The notes under the pieces were generated by a model. That model saw nothing but the letters and a program-made list of their open reading frames with translations. It was not told the DNA's origin and did not search any database. From Limnohabitans curvus (GTDB lineage: Bacteria; Pseudomonadota; Gammaproteobacteria; Burkholderiales; Burkholderiaceae_C), in assembly GCF_003063475.1 (NCBI RefSeq), contig NZ_NESP01000001.1, positions 1 to 64,000 of the forward strand: a stretch of 64,000 nucleotides of DNA, in the 5' to 3' direction. Position numbers and translations under genes: made by a program. Positions 30,185 through 36,516 of this stretch are shown here, in pieces (positions within the stretch are counted from its first letter, which is position 1; every line of letters starts with the position of its first letter).

Positions 30185-30275
30185 ATTAATGCAAATTCCG
30201 TGCCTTGCCGTTTTTTGACGGTTTTTCTAGGCGATATTGCCGCTTTACGCGTACGCCCTTTATAGAACGGGCTGT

Positions 30276-30713
30276 TTAGCGCGGCGCGCTAGGTGGAATG
30301 CTCTCGATCACCTGAATAACCAGCTCATCCCCCGCCAGCGCCTGACGAGGAATGTAGGCCTGCACCACCCAACCAGTTTGGCGGTAGGCCTCGGACACGG
30401 CATGGGTCAGTTGCTGCAAATCGTGTGCGGCCAAAGGCCGATTGGCAAAAGGTGCTGCCACCGCTTGGAGCCGATCGGTCGTCAAGATCTTGTTGCCATT
30501 GAACTTAAAGCGCTGGGCAGTGACCAAGGTGGCATCGCTCAAAACCAAGGCGGGCGGCAAGGCTTCGCGTTTTTGAGCGGCTTGCTGCATCTGGTTTTGC
30601 CTGTTGCTTTGCTCGATTTGACGCATCAAAGCGCCCGCATCAGGGATGTTTTGAGCCCATGTGCCGCTGCACAGCACTGCCAAAACAGCAGCCGCTAACG
30701 ATGTGTGACGCAT
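30276..30713 (-). CDS. Stand-alone POTRA-domain protein
   Basis: A 145-residue exported protein with signal peptide (residues 1-20, ending TWAQ), a Gln-rich helical segment (about 28-50, MRQIEQSNRQNQMQQ) and a single POTRA domain (about 65-138, FKFNGNKILTTDRL to VIQVIES). This is the layout of the N-terminal part of a TpsB (plug-like helix, linker, POTRA) without the barrel. It stops 123 bp before the full-length TpsB gene on the same strand. By inference it supplies an extra periplasmic POTRA for substrate capture; alternatively it is a remnant of a second TpsB. Its compact ends, intact signal peptide and lack of internal decay favour a real gene. Confidence 0.82.
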   Translation of the reverse strand: MRHTSLAAAVLAVLCSGTWAQNIPDAGALMRQIEQSNRQNQMQQAAQKREALPPALVLSDATLVTAQRFKFNGNKILTTDRLQAVAAPFANRPLAAHDLQQLTHAVSEAYRQTGWVVQAYIPRQALAGDELVIQVIESIPPSAPR

Positions 30714-30774
30714 AAATCCCCCTGAAACCGATCAAACCTAAACAGGCTTAAGCATAGCGCGGGCTTGATGCCGC

Positions 30775-31248
30775 TTAATCGGCCACGGCTTTCTTCTTGA
30801 AAGCCTCTGGCAGGTTGCATTCCGCGAGTTCGGCTTCTAGCTGGACATCGCCAATCAAGTAGTCCCCGCGTTTGGCGAAGTTATCTTTCATGCGTTTGCT
30901 GTAGACCTCCGACACATTGGCCACCGCTCGGTTGACGGTTTTCATGGTGTCTTTGCTCTTCATGCCGCGTTTTTTGTCGATTTCTCGCTCATTGGCCTCA
31001 GACAGCACCATGTAGTGTTGCGTCACAGACTCGAAATCTTGCGCACCTTTTTTCTGACCTTTGCGCAGCAAAAGCGCCGACACATTCAGTTGCAAAGCCG
31101 CGCATCGGTTGTACAGATAAGACAAACGCGTGCCGTCACCGTAGGTTTGGTACTGTTTGCGGACTTCATCAAATGTGGCCAATTCAGCCGCTTGAATCGG
31201 CAAAGCCACTGCCATGGCGATGAGGAAATAGAGTTTGTAACTTTTCAT
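30775..31248 (-). CDS. Small secreted helical protein of unknown function
   Basis: A 157-residue protein with a clear signal peptide (MKSYKLYFLIAMAVALPIQAAE), then a charged, mainly helical body rich in Lys, Glu and Asp, with two cysteines (NRCAAL near residue 42 and AECNLP near 144) that could form a periplasmic disulfide. I do not recognise the family. It lies 61 bp upstream of the lone POTRA gene on the same strand, so it may open the TPS transcript. ATG 31248 is chosen over an upstream in-frame TTG at 31269 because the signal peptide begins there. Confidence 0.7.
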   Translation of the reverse strand: MKSYKLYFLIAMAVALPIQAAELATFDEVRKQYQTYGDGTRLSYLYNRCAALQLNVSALLLRKGQKKGAQDFESVTQHYMVLSEANEREIDKKRGMKSKDTMKTVNRAVANVSEVYSKRMKDNFAKRGDYLIGDVQLEAELAECNLPEAFKKKAVAD

Positions 31249-31277
31249 ATTTGATAGTGAAACTGTCAATTTTTAAT

Positions 31278-31294
31278 TTGGCACAAATTATGCA
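31278..31294 (+). promoter_or_regulatory. Candidate sigma-54 promoter
   Basis: TTGGCAC followed by TATGCA places GG at 31280-31281 and GC at 31292-31293, exactly 10 bases apart as required for -24/-12 promoters. The -12 box has ATGC instead of TTGC. Transcription would start near 31304, ahead of the ATG at 31328. Confidence 0.45.
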
Positions 31295-31327
31295 TAGCTT
31301 GATCAAATTGATTTTCAGGAGCACCAC

Positions 31328-31612
31328 ATGTCATACAACCAACACCTCTCTGGCGGAAAACTCACCAGCTTTACGCTGAACGAACTCACGCAAGCTGCGG
31401 AAATGCTTGAAGCATCAGGCCGCTACGAAGAAGCGATTGACCTCTACCGTCAATGGCTCAAGCACAGCCAAGACGAGCGCAAGCACGTGGCTTGGTTCAA
31501 TTATGGCTGGCTACTGCAAAAACAAAACTTGTTCAGCGATGCCGCCAATGCTTATGACCAGCTGACGAACAATTACGCCAGTTACCTGTCTGGCACCGCC
31601 ACTGCGGCCTGA
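31328..31612 (+). CDS. Small TPR-like protein
   Basis: A 94-residue soluble protein with two helical-pair repeats (LEASGRYEEAIDLYRQWLKHS and FNYGWLLQKQNLFSDAANAYDQL) in the TPR pattern. The repeats resemble the start of bacterial SPINDLY/O-GlcNAc-transferase-like glycosyltransferases, but no catalytic part follows: a stop and a terminator come directly after. A good ribosome site (AGGAG, 8 bases before ATG) supports the start. It probably mediates protein binding; its partner is unknown. It diverges from the TPS gene cluster and may be driven by the sigma-54-like site upstream. Confidence 0.75.
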   Translation: MSYNQHLSGGKLTSFTLNELTQAAEMLEASGRYEEAIDLYRQWLKHSQDERKHVAWFNYGWLLQKQNLFSDAANAYDQLTNNYASYLSGTATAA

Positions 31613-31621
31613 TACGCCGTC

Positions 31622-31648
31622 AAACCACCACCGCCCTTGGTGGTTTTG
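31622..31648 (+). terminator. Terminator after the TPR-like gene
   Basis: Perfect 9-bp arms AAACCACCA (31622-31630) and TGGTGGTTT (31638-31646) with a 7-base loop and a short T run. It begins 10 bases after the stop codon. Confidence 0.7.
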
Positions 31649-31726
31649 TGTCTCACATATTGTTTACATAAGATTAATCGTATTTTTATTGAATTTGATT
31701 AAAAATAGAAAATCGTTTCGGAAATG

Positions 31727-31760
31727 AAAAAAGGACTTAGATTTCTCTAAGTCCTTTTAA
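31727..31760 (-). terminator. Strong hairpin, probably the original terminator of tRNA-Lys
   Basis: Arms AAAAGGACTTAG (31729-31740) and CTAAGTCCTTTT (31747-31758) are perfect. On the minus strand the hairpin is followed by a run of six T. It lies just beyond the duplicated tRNA 3' end at 31764-31811, where the tRNA-Lys terminator would sit if the mobile element were absent. Confidence 0.75.
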
Positions 31761-31763
31761 GAT

Positions 31764-31811
31764 TTTTGGTGGGACCAGCGGGGGTCGAACCCACGACAAA
31801 CGGATTAAAAG
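31764..31811 (-). repeat. Attachment-site copy distal to the tRNA (3' half of tRNA-Lys)
   Basis: These 48 bp match 33261-33308 exactly and diverge beyond: after CTTTTAATCC the sequence leaves the tRNA and enters the element. This copy lacks the tRNA 5' half and cannot give a tRNA. Confidence 0.92.
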
Positions 31812-31866
31812 AGTGAAATTCACTAAAAAACCGTTGTAAATCAACGATGTATTTTGAGTGTGTAGC

Positions 31867-31880
31867 AAAGTGCGTAGTCG
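31867..31880 (+). repeat. Candidate integrase arm site, left end
   Basis: AAAGTGCGTAGTCG occurs here and again at 33180-33193, same orientation, 55 and 67 bases inside the two attachment copies. A shorter GTGCGTAGT is at 33080-33088. Paired internal repeats near both ends are typical of arm-type integrase sites. Confidence 0.5.
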
Positions 31881-31994
31881 CTCGTCCAAATCCTTTGGTT
31901 AATTTTGACGCTTAAAAACAACTTAAGACAAGATTAAGACATTCTTAATTAATCTTTGAAGTGACGATATGGCAACTTTAATTTGTATGCAACA

Positions 31995-32459
31995 TCAATC
32001 GTTAAGCTCAGTTTTAACGACTTGTATCATTGATGGGTCAGTCACGCCTTCAAATACTTTTCCGTTAGATAGCTTCACCCTAACGATTGTTGGCGTCCAC
32101 CAATCATTCCACATCATCAGTTCACCAGACTTAACGAAAACACATCCATGCTTTGACAAGTCAGGCAATGATGATTTACCATTCATAAGTTCGTTTGCTT
32201 GCTTACCAACAACCATCGCATTAATTTGACTGTTGAAGTTGTTGTTGTATATTGAAATTACGCTTCGTACAGAATCATAATTTTTACAAACGACAGCACC
32301 TAAAATTGCAGGCGATACAGCTTTAGCAACGACTTCCCTCGCCTTAGTACATCGTCCATCAAGACAAAAATCATTAGAAAATTTAGATGCTACTTCTTCA
32401 GCATGGCTAAAGTTGCTTAAAAGCAGAAAATATAAAGGGATAAATTTTATAAAATTCAT
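31995..32459 (-). CDS. Secreted protein carried by the tRNA-Lys element, unknown function
   Basis: A 154-residue protein with a signal peptide (MNFIKFIPLYFLLLSNFSHA, cut before EEVAS). The mature part has four cysteines (FCLDGRC near residues 32-37, VVCKN near 58, HGCVF near 105) that could form two disulfides, and a Trp-rich patch MMWNDWW. Its ATG overlaps the integrase stop by 4 bases (ATGA), so the two genes are translationally coupled. I do not recognise the family. It is the only cargo of the element and its AT-rich codon use differs from neighbouring core genes. Confidence 0.72.
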   Translation of the reverse strand: MNFIKFIPLYFLLLSNFSHAEEVASKFSNDFCLDGRCTKAREVVAKAVSPAILGAVVCKNYDSVRSVISIYNNNFNSQINAMVVGKQANELMNGKSSLPDLSKHGCVFVKSGELMMWNDWWTPTIVRVKLSNGKVFEGVTDPSMIQVVKTELND

Positions 32460-33106
32460 TGTGATTCCTCAAAGAAATTCACATCAACCTCTTTAAGCTC
32501 ATCAAAGTTAGCTCTTAACGCTCTAACTTCTGGTAAATCAAATGCTGGTCTACGCTCAGTTTTCTTACCTACAGCGACTAACTTAGGACGATTAATTTCG
32601 TACATGTAACCACGATAGATGCCCTCATCAAAAACTCTATTGAGCGCGGCATTGTGATTAAGAACAGTACTATGTTTCGGTGGCGTTACCATCTTTTTAA
32701 TGCGCCAAGCATCAAATTCCTCAAGAAGCTGATGCGTAATATTGTCTATTTTGTAACTACCAAAGAACTTAATTAGGTAGTTTTCAATGATGGAGATGTA
32801 CTCTTTGTACATTGACTTCCCATCACCATCAGCAATGAGCTTCTCCATTCTGATGATTGCTTGTCTCGCAATATCTTTGAAAGTTCGTGTAATTGGGGCA
32901 GCGTTGAGCTTCTTACGAACGTTCGCCTCAATGAGCAAGTCGTGAGCGACACGCTTGGCATCGTCTAAATTGCGCTCGTTAGTGCTCTCTCGCTGCCATT
33001 TCCCATCAACTTGATAGCGACACTGCCAAACAGTGCTACGAGGTCGTACGAAGACGACTAGCGTGTTTGGGACAAGAATGTGCGTAGTGTCTTTTTTCTC
33101 TGTCAT
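32456..33106 (-). pseudogene. Tyrosine-recombinase integrase, truncated: arm- and core-binding domains only
   Basis: The 216 residues start with a beta-rich N-terminal region (VWQCRYQVDGKWQRES) and continue into the SAM-like core-binding domain (about 70-190, FKDIARQAIIR to NAALNRVFDEGIYRGYM, then RPKL). It ends soon after RRPAFDLPEVRALR, where the catalytic domain normally begins. No Arg-His-Arg-Tyr set follows in any frame of the element. Full relatives are about 380-420 residues. The next gene overlaps its stop by 4 bases, so the end is a neat junction, not an obvious decay tail. It is probably catalytically dead; a DNA-binding role is conceivable. Confidence 0.8.
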
Positions 33107-33179
33107 ACAGCGTTTAACGCTAACTTAGCAAGCTGATAGCTTACTTGGGCTGTACGAAATGGACAAGAAAAAAGCGAAA

Positions 33180-33193
33180 AAAGTGCGTAGTCG
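33180..33193 (+). repeat. Candidate integrase arm site, right end
   Basis: Exact 14-bp partner of 31867-31880. It lies between the integrase start (33106) and the intact tRNA, where arm sites or an excisionase region would be expected. Confidence 0.5.
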
Positions 33194-33260
33194 GTGCGCA
33201 CAATGAAAAACAGCCACTTGTTAGTGGCTGCTTTCGTTGTAAACGGCATGTTTACTAGTG

Positions 33261-33308
33261 TTTTGGTGGGACCAGCGGGGGTCGAACCCACGACAAACGG
33301 ATTAAAAG
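33261..33308 (-). repeat. Attachment-site copy within the intact tRNA-Lys
   Basis: Direct repeat of 31764-31811 that forms the 3' half of the complete tRNA-Lys gene. The crossover lies within or next to the anticodon loop, a usual choice for tyrosine recombinases. Confidence 0.92.
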
Positions 33309-33339
33309 TCCGCTGCTCTACCAACTGAGCTATGGTCCC
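33264..33339 (-). tRNA. tRNA-Lys (anticodon TTT)
   Basis: A 76-base cloverleaf with encoded CCA: 5' acceptor GGGACCA pairs with TGGTCCC, the anticodon loop is CTTTTAA and the T arm contains GGTTCGACCCC. The 3' half is the right attachment copy of the element; the gene remains complete after insertion. No terminator follows directly on the minus strand. Confidence 0.96.
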
Positions 33340-33401
33340 ATCACGCGAGGTATTTAACGTTTGTTTCGTACCCTGCGAAGCCTAAAAGTATAACGCATTT
33401 T

Positions 33402-34178
33402 TCACGCTTTTGGCAATGGGCGCGAAGAAATTTGATCAAAAACCCATCCCGCTGCGCATTGCCCAAAAGTGGCTGTCACGCTGACCACAGAGCCGTAGCC
33501 GTGGCAGTTCAATGAGCCGTCACCTTCGACGGCACAACTCGCATCAGGTGGTGCTACGGCTTCGCGGCTGAACACACAAGTGACGCCCATTTTTTTGCCG
33601 TCGCGCGCAGCGCCGTGTTCGCGACGCAGGTTGTAACGCAGCTTGGCCAACAAAGGGTCATGGCTGGTGTTAGACAAATCATCCACATCCACTTTGTGCG
33701 CCAAGCGTTTACCGCCCGCAGCACCCACCGTGATGAACAAGCAGCGCTGCTTCAGTGCCCATGCGGCCATGGCCGTTTTGGCTTTCACCTGGTCACAGGC
33801 ATCAATCACGGCATCGACCGGCACACCACCCAAAAGGCTTGGCCAGTTGTCGGGCTCTACAAAGTCTTCGATGCACGTCACCACGCAATCGGGGTTGATG
33901 TGGGCAATGCGTTGGCGCATGGCTTCGACTTTGGCCATGCCCACGGTGTCGTCGAGTGCATGAATTTGTCGGTTGATGTTGGATTCGGCCACATGGTCAA
34001 GGTCAATCAGGGTCAAGCGCCCCACCCCGCTGCGTGCCAAGGCTTCGGCAGACCAAGAGCCCACGCCGCCCACGCCCACCACCACCACATGCGCGGCACG
34101 AATGCGCGCGGCACCGTTCACGCCATACAAACGCTCTAAGCCACCAAAGCGGCGGTCGGTGACAGAAGGCTCAAACAC
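33402..34178 (-). CDS. tcdA: tRNA threonylcarbamoyladenosine dehydratase
   Basis: An E1-like (ThiF/MoeB) ATP-dependent enzyme that cyclises the N6-threonylcarbamoyl group at tRNA position 37. Visible are RRFGGLERLYG at the start, the nucleotide loop VVVVGVGGVGSWSAEALARSG, the Asp-bearing strand LTLIDLDHVAESNINRQ and the VIDACDQVKAK segment, all typical of TcdA (CsdL/YgdL). From GTG 34178 it has 258 residues, close to the family norm. An upstream ATG (34229) would run 59 bp into the preceding gene; GTG 34178, with GGAG upstream, overlaps the transporter gene by 8 bases and suggests coupling. Confidence 0.92.
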   Translation of the reverse strand: MFEPSVTDRRFGGLERLYGVNGAARIRAAHVVVVGVGGVGSWSAEALARSGVGRLTLIDLDHVAESNINRQIHALDDTVGMAKVEAMRQRIAHINPDCVVTCIEDFVEPDNWPSLLGGVPVDAVIDACDQVKAKTAMAAWALKQRCLFITVGAAGGKRLAHKVDVDDLSNTSHDPLLAKLRYNLRREHGAARDGKKMGVTCVFSREAVAPPDASCAVEGDGSLNCHGYGSVVSVTATFGQCAAGWVFDQISSRPLPKA

Positions 34179-35253
34179 AGGCAGTGCGCTCCAAACGTGC
34201 GGCTTGCTGGCGCAAAGACACCACGGCACCCAACACGATGGCGGCCAAGGCCACCGCCGAGTTCAAGCTCAAGGTCGAAAGACCACTCAAGCCTTGCCCA
34301 ATGGTGCAGCCCAGGGCGGTCACGCCGCCGACGCCCATCAACACGCTGCCCAGCAGGTGTTGGCCCAAATCGCGCGGGTTGGCAAAGCCTTCCCAGCGAA
34401 ACGTTTTGTTTTGCAAAGCCGAGGCCGCAGAGCCGACGACCACACCCGCCACGGCGGCCACACCGGTGGTCAGCACCTTGGAGGCGTCGCTGTAAAACAT
34501 GAGCCAATCCAAGGTGGCCGCCACGGGGGCAACAAAGCTCAAGGCTTCCATGCGACCCGAACTGGTGGCGACATACACGGCATCCAATGTTTCTGGATGT
34601 TCAGGCACAAAGCCCAAATGACCGCTGACCCACCACATGGCCATCACGGTGCCGCCCACGCCAAAGCCTGCAACCAGGCTGTTGACGCACCAAAAATCTT
34701 TGTGACGCAACACCCCAACCAACAAGGCTAGGCCAAGGAGGTAAGCCAAGCCGGGCACGCCGAGCAGATTCAGGTTGGCCCCCGCAGACATATCGACAAA
34801 CACGGCGTCTACTGTGCTGACGCGCAAGACCGCCGTGATGCCTTTGAGGGTGGCAAAGGCACTGATGCCCATCACCACAAACACGACCAACGACTTGAGG
34901 TTGCCACCGCCCATGCGCACCAAGGTTTTGTTGCCGCAGCCTGAAGCGATGACCATGCCATAGCCAAACATCAAACCGCCCACCAGCGTGGACAACCACA
35001 TCAGGCGTGAGCTGGCGTACAAGGTTTTGCTAGGGTCGATCAGGCCAAAGTCTGCCAGAGCGGCAAAGCCGATCATCGCCACACCAATCGCGCACAGCCA
35101 TTGGCGTGCGCGCGTCCAGTCGCCCATGTGGACCACATCCGAAATGGCGCCCATGGTGCAAAAGTGCGTGCGTTGGCTGATGGCTCCCAAAAGCAAGCCC
35201 CCTAAAAAAAAGGCCCATAGGACCTCTTTGGTGAGCGTGGCGATCTCGGTCAC
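34171..35253 (-). CDS. YeeE/YedE-family membrane transporter (probable thiosulfate or other sulfur-compound importer)
   Basis: A 360-residue inner-membrane protein with about nine hydrophobic segments and the three conserved cysteine motifs of the family: HFCTMG near residue 32, ASGCGNKTLVR near 104 and ALGCTIGQGLSG near 321. In characterised relatives (TsuA) these cysteines relay thiosulfate. The gene starts at GTG 35253, sharing GTGA with the cpoB stop, and overlaps tcdA, so it is coupled to the Tol-Pal genes. Substrate is inferred from the family only. Confidence 0.88.
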   Translation of the reverse strand: MTEIATLTKEVLWAFFLGGLLLGAISQRTHFCTMGAISDVVHMGDWTRARQWLCAIGVAMIGFAALADFGLIDPSKTLYASSRLMWLSTLVGGLMFGYGMVIASGCGNKTLVRMGGGNLKSLVVFVVMGISAFATLKGITAVLRVSTVDAVFVDMSAGANLNLLGVPGLAYLLGLALLVGVLRHKDFWCVNSLVAGFGVGGTVMAMWWVSGHLGFVPEHPETLDAVYVATSSGRMEALSFVAPVAATLDWLMFYSDASKVLTTGVAAVAGVVVGSAASALQNKTFRWEGFANPRDLGQHLLGSVLMGVGGVTALGCTIGQGLSGLSTLSLNSAVALAAIVLGAVVSLRQQAARLERTACV

Positions 35254-35981
35254 TTGAGCTTCGCCAAACGCTCAGAGGCTGCAGAGGCAGCCTCGGTGTG
35301 TGGATAGGTCTTCACCACATCGCCCAAGGTTTTGCGGGCGGCCTTGATGTCTTTCAACTCCAACTGGCAATTGGCCACTGACAACATGGCGTCTGCAGAA
35401 CGCATGTGGTTCGGCGCTTTGCTCAACAAAGTGTTGAAGTTTTTGATGGCGTTGTTGTAGTCGCGGTTGGCGTACTGGGCATTGCCCACCCAAAACAACG
35501 AAGGCACCACGTAGCCACTCTTGGGATTGCGTTTGATGAAGTCGTTGAACGCAGTGCTGGCGGCGCCAAACTCGCCTTTGCGGAAGATGGCCAAGGCGTC
35601 TTCGTAGGCCTTGGTTTCTGCGGGATCAGCCACAAACTCCACGCCATCGACCTTGACTTTGGTGGGTTCAAACTTTTTCAAGCGGTCGTCCACGCCTTGA
35701 GACAACTCTTGTTGGCGACGCAGCTCTTGCGTCAACTCTTCTTTTTCGCCGCGCAAACGTGCTGTTTCTTCGCGCAAGGCTTCAAACTGGTTTTGCTGTT
35801 CAAGTAAGCTGCGCTGGAAGTTTTGAATCTCTTCGCCTTGGCGTTCCACGCGTTCGCGCAAATCGAGAATCGCACGACGTGCATCGGTATCTTCAAACAA
35901 CGCGGCATGCGCGCCAGCGCTCAACAACACACCTGCAGCCAAGACCACAGCGCGGAGAGAAAAAGAAGGGTTCAATGTCAT
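35250..35981 (-). CDS. cpoB: Cell-division coordinator CpoB (Tol-Pal system protein YbgF)
   Basis: A 243-residue periplasmic protein with signal peptide (to GAHA, residue 26), a long coiled coil (about 35-100, LRERVERQGEEIQNFQ to RRQQELSQGVDDRL) and C-terminal TPR units (about 125-240, including YEDALAIFRKGEFGAASTAF and YNNAIKNFNTLL). CpoB links peptidoglycan synthesis at the septum with Tol-driven outer-membrane constriction. Its ATG overlaps the pal stop by 4 bases and its stop overlaps the transporter start, so the block is tightly coupled. Confidence 0.94.
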   Translation of the reverse strand: MTLNPSFSLRAVVLAAGVLLSAGAHAALFEDTDARRAILDLRERVERQGEEIQNFQRSLLEQQNQFEALREETARLRGEKEELTQELRRQQELSQGVDDRLKKFEPTKVKVDGVEFVADPAETKAYEDALAIFRKGEFGAASTAFNDFIKRNPKSGYVVPSLFWVGNAQYANRDYNNAIKNFNTLLSKAPNHMRSADAMLSVANCQLELKDIKAARKTLGDVVKTYPHTEAASAASERLAKLK

Positions 35982-36487
35982 TGGTAGTTCAGCGCTGCAC
36001 GGCGGTTTTGTGAATAGGCAGACTCGTCAGAGCCTTGGGCCACTGGCTTTTCTTTGCCAAAGCTCACGGATTCCATTTGGCTTTCGGGCACCCCCAAAAC
36101 CGACAAAGAGCGACGCACGGCGTCTGAACGCTTTTGGCCCAAAGCCAAGTTGTACTCGCTGCCACCACGCTCGTCGGTGTGGCCTTCGATGTTCACGCGG
36201 CGGTTGCGATCAGCACGCAGGTAGCGCGCATGGGCGTCCAACACGTTTTGGTATTCGGCCTTGACGCTGTAGCTGTCGAGGTCAAAGTAAATGATGTGCT
36301 CAACGCCCACAGGGCCTTGCTTGATGCCTTGCATGGCACCCAAGCCACGCGAACTCAAGCCATTGACACCGCTTTGACCAGACGTACCGCCCGAGCGGTC
36401 GTCCACTTGCACATCATCCAACTTAACGCCAGAGGCGCAGCCCGACAACACAGCCGCGATGGAGACGAGTAACAGAAGTTTTTTCAT
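35978..36487 (-). CDS. pal: Peptidoglycan-associated lipoprotein Pal
   Basis: A 169-residue outer-membrane lipoprotein: signal peptide with lipobox LSGC (Cys17), a short linker, then the OmpA-like peptidoglycan-binding domain (about 62-169) with VEGHTDERGG-type signature (NIEGHTDERG) and YNLALGQKRSDAV. It tethers the outer membrane to the cell wall and is moved by TolB and TolQRA. It lies 29 bp after tolB and overlaps cpoB. Confidence 0.96.
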   Translation of the reverse strand: MKKLLLLVSIAAVLSGCASGVKLDDVQVDDRSGGTSGQSGVNGLSSRGLGAMQGIKQGPVGVEHIIYFDLDSYSVKAEYQNVLDAHARYLRADRNRRVNIEGHTDERGGSEYNLALGQKRSDAVRRSLSVLGVPESQMESVSFGKEKPVAQGSDESAYSQNRRAALNYQ

Positions 36488-36516
36488 AAGAATGGTTCAA
36501 AAAAGAAGGAAAAGAA

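Larger units (their letters stand above)
31613..31994. other. Intergenic stretch and left end of the tRNA-Lys element
   Basis: No gene is visible. It contains two hairpin terminators, the duplicated tRNA 3' half, a 13-base inverted repeat AGTGAAATTCACT at 31812-31824 touching that duplicate, one 14-bp repeat shared with the far end of the element, and AT-rich sequence with many in-frame stops. Confidence 0.7.
31764..33308. mobile_element. Minimal integrative element in tRNA-Lys, integrase truncated
   Basis: A perfect 48-bp direct repeat (31764-31811 and 33261-33308), equal to the 3' half of tRNA-Lys from the anticodon loop through CCA plus 3 bases, bounds about 1.5 kb of DNA more AT-rich than its surroundings. 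Inside are an integrase lacking its catalytic domain, next to the intact tRNA, and one secreted protein. The layout is that of an element inserted by a tyrosine recombinase. With the recombinase truncated it should not move on its own; it may be a deletion remnant or depend on a relative's integrase. Confidence 0.85.

Noticed and set aside
31246..31269. TTG start and TTGACA-like box upstream of the small secreted protein
   Set aside because: The signal peptide begins at ATG 31248; a -35 match without a clear -10 is not enough for a promoter call.
33103..33324. Short minus-strand frame across the tRNA-Lys
   Set aside because: Its first half reads through the tRNA; no ribosome site and no conserved pattern.
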